Source of the DNA: Ruegeria sp.
GTDB lineage: Bacteria > Pseudomonadota > Alphaproteobacteria > Rhodobacterales > Rhodobacteraceae
Direction of reading: 5' to 3'
NCBI RefSeq assembly: GCF_028066395.1
Contig: NZ_JALCBM010000030.1
Span: 6,796-41,838, forward strand
Length of the DNA stretch: 35,043 nucleotides
The position numbers and the translations under genes are program-made. The notes beneath the pieces are model-generated. The model ran no database searches, was not told where the DNA came from, and saw only the letters and a list, made by a program, of their open reading frames with translations. This document shows, piece by piece, positions 31,462-35,043 of the stretch; position 1 is the stretch's first letter; each line of letters begins with the position of its first letter.

Positions 31462-31674
31462 GTCTGTCCCTTCGATACGTACGAGGGCTGGCACATGGCT
31501 GGCATTCGTTCAGTTATTGGTGTTTTTTTAGAATCGCCAATTTGAGTGGCTTGCGTTCGTTAATAAAGCTGACTATTTTAGTCAACATAAATTCATGTTG
31601 TTCAGACAACATCCGCAAGCAGGTCGCTGACAGGTTCAGGGGCCGGGCCAGCATGTCTCAAAACCACTCAGAAG
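31462..31674. promoter_or_regulatory. Divergent heme-locus promoter with iron-rhodo-box-like palindrome
   Basis: TGACTATTTTAGTCA (31570-31584) is a perfect palindrome of the TGA-N9-TCA form known as the iron-rhodo-box, bound by RirA-type iron regulators. Overlapping it are CAACAT-N6-ATGTTG (31583-31600) and ATGTTGT-TCAG-ACAACAT (31595-31612). The whole is flanked by a 7-bp inverted repeat GCTTGCG/CGCAAGC (31549-31555, 31614-31620). The AGTCAA end of the box, read on the minus strand, gives TTGACT, a possible -35 for the receptor operon. Repression of both arms under iron sufficiency is the likely effect. Confidence 0.75.
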
Positions 31675-32742
31675 ATGGGAAAACCCATGATGGAACAGGT
31701 GCTTATGGCCCCGGAACTGATACGTGCGGCCCGGGCGGAACAGCCGGGCAAACGGGACCGCGATCTTGCAGATTCGCTGGGCATTGCCGAAGGGCAATTG
31801 GTGGCTGCGTTCACTGGCCACGATGTCACACGCATCTCGGCAGAACTGGACGATATATTCCCCCGTCTCAATGGGTTGGGCGAGGTTATGGCGCTGACAC
31901 GTAACCCGTCCTGTGTGATCGAAAAGATCGGGCAGTATGACAATTATCATTCTGGCACCCATGCCGCGATGGTGCTGACCGAAGAGATTGATCTGCGGAT
32001 GTTCCCCAGCCATTGGGTGCACGCCTTCGCCGTCGAACGCGAGACCAAGGATGGTGTGCGGCGATCCTTGCAGGTGTTTGATGCGGCGGGCGACGCTGTT
32101 CACAAAATCTTTATCCGCGAAACTTCGGATCTGACCGCCTGGGAGGCCTTGGTGGGTGATCTGGCGTTGAAGGATCAGTCCCAAACGCTACAGGTCGCGC
32201 CCCGCACGCCGACCGAGGCGGCGAAGTCGAACACCGACAAGGCCGATATCCTGCGCGCCGAATGGGCGAAGATGACCGATACGCATCAGTTCCTGCGCCT
32301 GACCTCCAAACTGAAAATGAACCGGCTGGGTGCCTATCGCATCGCCGGGGAGCCGCTGGTCCGGCAACTGCAGCCGGATACCGTGGTCCAGATGTTCGAA
32401 CAGGTGCGCGATCAGGGGCTTGAGGTCATGGTCTTTGTCGGCAACCGGGGCTGCATCGAAATCCATGGCGGCCCGGTGCAAGAGCTCAAGCAGATGGGGC
32501 CGTGGTTCAACGTGCTTGATCCGCGCTTCAATCTGCATCTGCGATCCGATCATATTGCCGAGGTCTGGGCGGTGTCCAAACCGACGCAACGCGGACCTGC
32601 TGTCTCGGTCGAGGCGTTCGATGCCGAGGGCGGGCTGATCCTTCAGGTCTTTGGTCGCCGCACCGGTGAGACCGATCATCGTCCGGCCTGGGATGCGCTG
32701 GTTGCCGGGTTGCACTCCAAGCTGGAAACGGAGGTCGCGTGA
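31675..32742 (+). CDS. hmuS: Hemin-degrading factor / cytoplasmic heme-binding protein
   Basis: 355 residues from ATG 31675; ATG 31687 (GGGA site 5 bases upstream) or 31690 may be the true start, shortening it by 4-5 residues. It is a tandem duplication of the HemS/ChuX domain. The first half holds LGEVMALTRNPSCVIEKIGQ and YHSGTHAAMVL. The second half holds GNRGCIEIHGGPVQELKQMG, with WFNVLDPRFNLHL as the matching segment. Family members receive heme from the HmuTUV importer and either store it or open the ring to release iron. The stop overlaps the hmuT start (TGATG). Confidence 0.93.
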   Translation: MGKPMMEQVLMAPELIRAARAEQPGKRDRDLADSLGIAEGQLVAAFTGHDVTRISAELDDIFPRLNGLGEVMALTRNPSCVIEKIGQYDNYHSGTHAAMVLTEEIDLRMFPSHWVHAFAVERETKDGVRRSLQVFDAAGDAVHKIFIRETSDLTAWEALVGDLALKDQSQTLQVAPRTPTEAAKSNTDKADILRAEWAKMTDTHQFLRLTSKLKMNRLGAYRIAGEPLVRQLQPDTVVQMFEQVRDQGLEVMVFVGNRGCIEIHGGPVQELKQMGPWFNVLDPRFNLHLRSDHIAEVWAVSKPTQRGPAVSVEAFDAEGGLILQVFGRRTGETDHRPAWDALVAGLHSKLETEVA

Positions 32743-33611
32743 TGCGCAACGTCTTCGCCAAAACCGCCACTCTGCTGGCGCTGACCTTCGGCGCGCAGAT
32801 CGCATTGGCCGATGACACCCGGCCTGACCGCATCATTGCCATTGGCGGATCAGTGACCGAAATCGTTTATGCGCTGGGTCAGGAAGACCGGCTGGTCGGG
32901 CGCGACCGGACCTCGAACTACCCGACCGAGGCGCGAGAGCTGCCCGATATCGGTTACATGCGCGCCCTGGCGCCCGAAGGTGTGTTGTCGGTGTCGCCGG
33001 ATATGATCCTGTCGGTCGAAGGGTCCGGCCCGCCCGAGACGATCTCGGTCCTGCAAAACGCGGGCGTCGAATTCGTCGAAATCCCGGATGATTTCAGCCG
33101 CGACGGTATTCTGGCGAAAATCCGGGCGGTCGGTGCTGCCTTGGATGAAGACGAGGCCGCGGAGATACTGGCCCAACAGGTCGGGGCCGAGATTGACGCC
33201 GCCCACAACGCCGCCAAGGCGGTGACCGGCAACACCCCGGCGCGGGTGCTGTTCATCCTGTCCGCGCAGGACGGTCGGGTCATGGTCGGTGGCGCGGACA
33301 CGCAAGCCGACAGCATCATCCGTCTGGCCGGAGGTGTGAATGCCGCCGGTGACGTTGCAGGGTTCAAGCCGATTACGCCCGAGGCGCTGACCGCTGCGGC
33401 CCCGGATGTCATCCTGATGATGACCCGGACGGGCGATCACGTAAGCTCGGACGAAGAGATTTTCGCGCTGCCCTCCATCGCTCTGACCCCGGCTGGTCGT
33501 GATAAACGTCTGGTGCGGATGAAGGGGAATTACCTGTTGGGTTTCGGACCGCGCACGGCGAGCGCGATCACTGACCTGTCCAGAGAATTGCAGCAGGTCG
33601 GGGGCCTATGA
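32742..33611 (+). CDS. hmuT: Heme ABC transporter periplasmic-binding protein
   Basis: 289 residues from ATG 32742 (GGAGG 7 bases upstream); a GTG three bases earlier is the alternative. A signal peptide (AKTATLLALTFGAQIALA) leads into a class III cluster-A binding fold, RIIAIGGSVTEIVYALG. Y72 lies in DIGYMRALAPEGVLS, the position of the heme-iron-binding Tyr in ShuT/HmuT proteins. SPDMILSVEGSGPP follows, as expected. It carries heme from the outer-membrane receptor to HmuUV. The stop overlaps the hmuU start (ATGA). Confidence 0.94.
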   Translation: MRNVFAKTATLLALTFGAQIALADDTRPDRIIAIGGSVTEIVYALGQEDRLVGRDRTSNYPTEARELPDIGYMRALAPEGVLSVSPDMILSVEGSGPPETISVLQNAGVEFVEIPDDFSRDGILAKIRAVGAALDEDEAAEILAQQVGAEIDAAHNAAKAVTGNTPARVLFILSAQDGRVMVGGADTQADSIIRLAGGVNAAGDVAGFKPITPEALTAAAPDVILMMTRTGDHVSSDEEIFALPSIALTPAGRDKRLVRMKGNYLLGFGPRTASAITDLSRELQQVGGL

Positions 33612-34681
33612 CAGCCGCGACCGAACATCTGCCCACGGGCACGGCGCTTGACCGACGCGTGTCGGCCCGGCGGTTCACGCTGATGCTGGTGCTGCTTCTG
33701 GGGCTGGTCAGTCTGGCCAGCGTGTCGGTCGGGGCGTCCGATGCCTCGGTCCAGGCGGCGCTGGCCGATCTGTTCGCGGGCCGTGCGATGTCGGACCTGA
33801 ACCGGGTCGTGCTGTTGGACATTCGGCTGCCGCGCCTGGTCATGGGCATTCTGGTTGGCGCGGCGCTGGCGGTGTCTGGTGTGGTCATGCAGGGGCTGTT
33901 TCGCAACCCGCTGGCTGATCCGGGGATCGTCGGGGTCAGCGCCGGGGCCAGTCTGGGGGCGATATCCGCCATCATTCTGGGCAGTTATCTGCCAATCTTC
34001 ATCCAGGAATGGGTTGGGAACGGCCTGATCGCAATCTCCGCCTTTCTCGGCGGTTGGGCCTCGGTGCTGATCCTGTATAGGGTTTCGACCCGACGCGGGC
34101 AGACCTCGGTCGCGACCATGCTGCTGGCCGGGATCGCACTGGGTGCGCTGTCCGGGGCGGTCTCGGGTGTGCTGATCTACATGGCCGATGACCAGCAATT
34201 GCGCGACCTGACCTTCTGGGGCATGGGATCACTGGCGGGGGCGACCTGGATCAAGGTCATGACCGCCGCGCCGATCATCCTGATCGCGGTGATCAGCACT
34301 CAATTTCTGGCCCGCGCCCTGAACGGCATGGCGATGGGAGAGGCGGTGGCCCATCACATCGGCATCCCCGTTCAGCGCAGCAAGAATCTGGCCATTCTGG
34401 CCGTCGCCGCCGCAACCGGTGCCGCCGTGGCGGTGTCTGGCGGCATCGGTTTCATCGGCATCGTCGTGCCGCATCTGTTGCGACTGGCCACCGGCCCGGA
34501 TCACCACCGGCTGCTGATGAACTCGGCCCTGTTGGGGGCAAGCTTGCTGCTATTTGCGGACATGATCAGCCGCGTGGTCGTTGCCCCGGCAGAGCTGCCG
34601 ATCGGGATCGTCACCGCCATTCTGGGCGCGCCGGTGTTCCTGTGGATACTGCTGCGGCGTCACGGCACCATGGGGATGTAA
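33608..34681 (+). CDS. hmuU: Heme ABC transporter permease (FecCD family)
   Basis: 357 residues with about ten membrane helices. Family landmarks are LPRLVMGILVGAALAVSGVVMQGLFRNPLADP near residue 75-105 (split here only as a position guide), GVSAGASLGA, the cytoplasmic coupling loop around AMGEAVAHHIGIPV, and VSGGIGFIGIVVPHLLR. It forms a homodimer that passes heme into the cytoplasm. It begins in the overlap with hmuT and is followed by hmuV after 3 bases. Confidence 0.93.
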   Translation: MTAATEHLPTGTALDRRVSARRFTLMLVLLLGLVSLASVSVGASDASVQAALADLFAGRAMSDLNRVVLLDIRLPRLVMGILVGAALAVSGVVMQGLFRNPLADPGIVGVSAGASLGAISAIILGSYLPIFIQEWVGNGLIAISAFLGGWASVLILYRVSTRRGQTSVATMLLAGIALGALSGAVSGVLIYMADDQQLRDLTFWGMGSLAGATWIKVMTAAPIILIAVISTQFLARALNGMAMGEAVAHHIGIPVQRSKNLAILAVAAATGAAVAVSGGIGFIGIVVPHLLRLATGPDHHRLLMNSALLGASLLLFADMISRVVVAPAELPIGIVTAILGAPVFLWILLRRHGTMGM

Positions 34682-34684
34682 GTC

Positions 34685-35043
34685 ATGAAAGCTGAAAACA
34701 TCCGCGTCACACTGGGGCGCAAGCAAATCCTGCATGGTGTCGATTTCACCGCCGAACCCGGCAAGGTCACGGCCATCATCGGCCCCAACGGATCGGGCAA
34801 GTCAACCCTGCTGAAGGCGCTGTCGGGGGATATCCCGGCCTTGGGCACCGTCACCCTGAACGGGCAGGATATTGCAACGCTGAAACCGTGGGAACTGGCC
34901 CCGATGCGTGGGGTTCTGCCGCAGGCTTCAACGGTCGCCTTCCCCTTCAGCGTGTTGGAAATCGTCCGTCTGGGCCTCGCCAACGGGTTGGCCGCGATGG
35001 AGGATCACCTGCCATCGCAAGCTCTGGCCCATGTCGATCTGGC
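34685..35043 (+). CDS. hmuV: Heme ABC transporter ATP-binding protein (3' truncated by window)
   Basis: The frame from ATG 34685 stays open to the window end; 119 complete codons are visible. Walker A is IIGPNGSGKST (31-41), and the Q-loop is GVLPQAS. VAFPFSVLEIVRLGL follows, as in heme and siderophore ATPases. Signature and Walker B motifs lie beyond the edge. It drives HmuU. The start lies 3 bases after the hmuU stop. Confidence 0.92.
   Translation, partial: MKAENIRVTLGRKQILHGVDFTAEPGKVTAIIGPNGSGKSTLLKALSGDIPALGTVTLNGQDIATLKPWELAPMRGVLPQASTVAFPFSVLEIVRLGLANGLAAMEDHLPSQALAHVDL

Noticed and set aside
31527..31533. TTTAGAA as half of an Irr (ICE) box
   Set aside because: The second half TTCTAAA is absent at the right spacing, so a single half-site in an AT-rich promoter is not enough.

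Overview
The window is dense, GC-rich alphaproteobacterial DNA. The gene families and their pairing point to the marine Roseobacter group (Rhodobacteraceae): a dihydroxypropanesulfonate (DHPS) locus, a heme uptake locus with an iron-rhodo-box-like site, Tat-exported transporter binding proteins and a DUF6502/DUF5666 pair. I cannot name a genus. No rRNA, tRNA, CRISPR array or insertion sequence was seen.

Region 1 (1-10900, all + strand). The 3' end of a histidinol-phosphatase-type gene is followed by a Na/Pi cotransporter, an N-formylglutamate amidohydrolase, a glutamine-synthetase-family ligase, a decayed aldehyde dehydrogenase not visible as one intact frame, an iron-dependent alcohol dehydrogenase, and a four-gene polyamine-type ABC transporter. 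I read this as import and gamma-glutamylation of an amine or amino alcohol, with the aldehyde-oxidation step lost locally. The last permease carries an unusual C-terminal extension. A strong bidirectional terminator closes the block.

Region 2 (10968-16543). A minus-strand operon encodes a stand-alone NRPS-like adenylation enzyme, a ferric-reductase-like heme/flavin membrane protein and an enoyl-CoA hydratase. It diverges, across a palindrome-rich promoter region, from a plus-strand DUF6502/DUF5666 pair. This is the least explained part of the window.

Region 3 (16540-26716). An approximately 9-kb minus-strand operon for DHPS: a small membrane protein, the TRAP transporter (hpsKLM), hpsN, hpsO, hpsP, a UspA protein, sulfopyruvate decarboxylase (comDE) and an FMN-type sulfolactate dehydrogenase (slcD). 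Together they can carry DHPS through sulfolactate and sulfopyruvate to sulfoacetaldehyde. Xsc, which would release sulfite, is not in the window. A divergent LacI-family regulator is separated from it by two near-identical operators 21 bp apart.

Region 4 (26732-35043). A divergent heme uptake locus. On the minus strand are a TonB-dependent receptor, a small four-cysteine secreted protein, ExbB, two ExbDs and TonB. On the plus strand are hmuS, hmuT, hmuU and the start of hmuV, cut by the window edge. A perfect TGA-N9-TCA palindrome lies between the two arms. The second ExbD has Asn where the essential membrane Asp should be.
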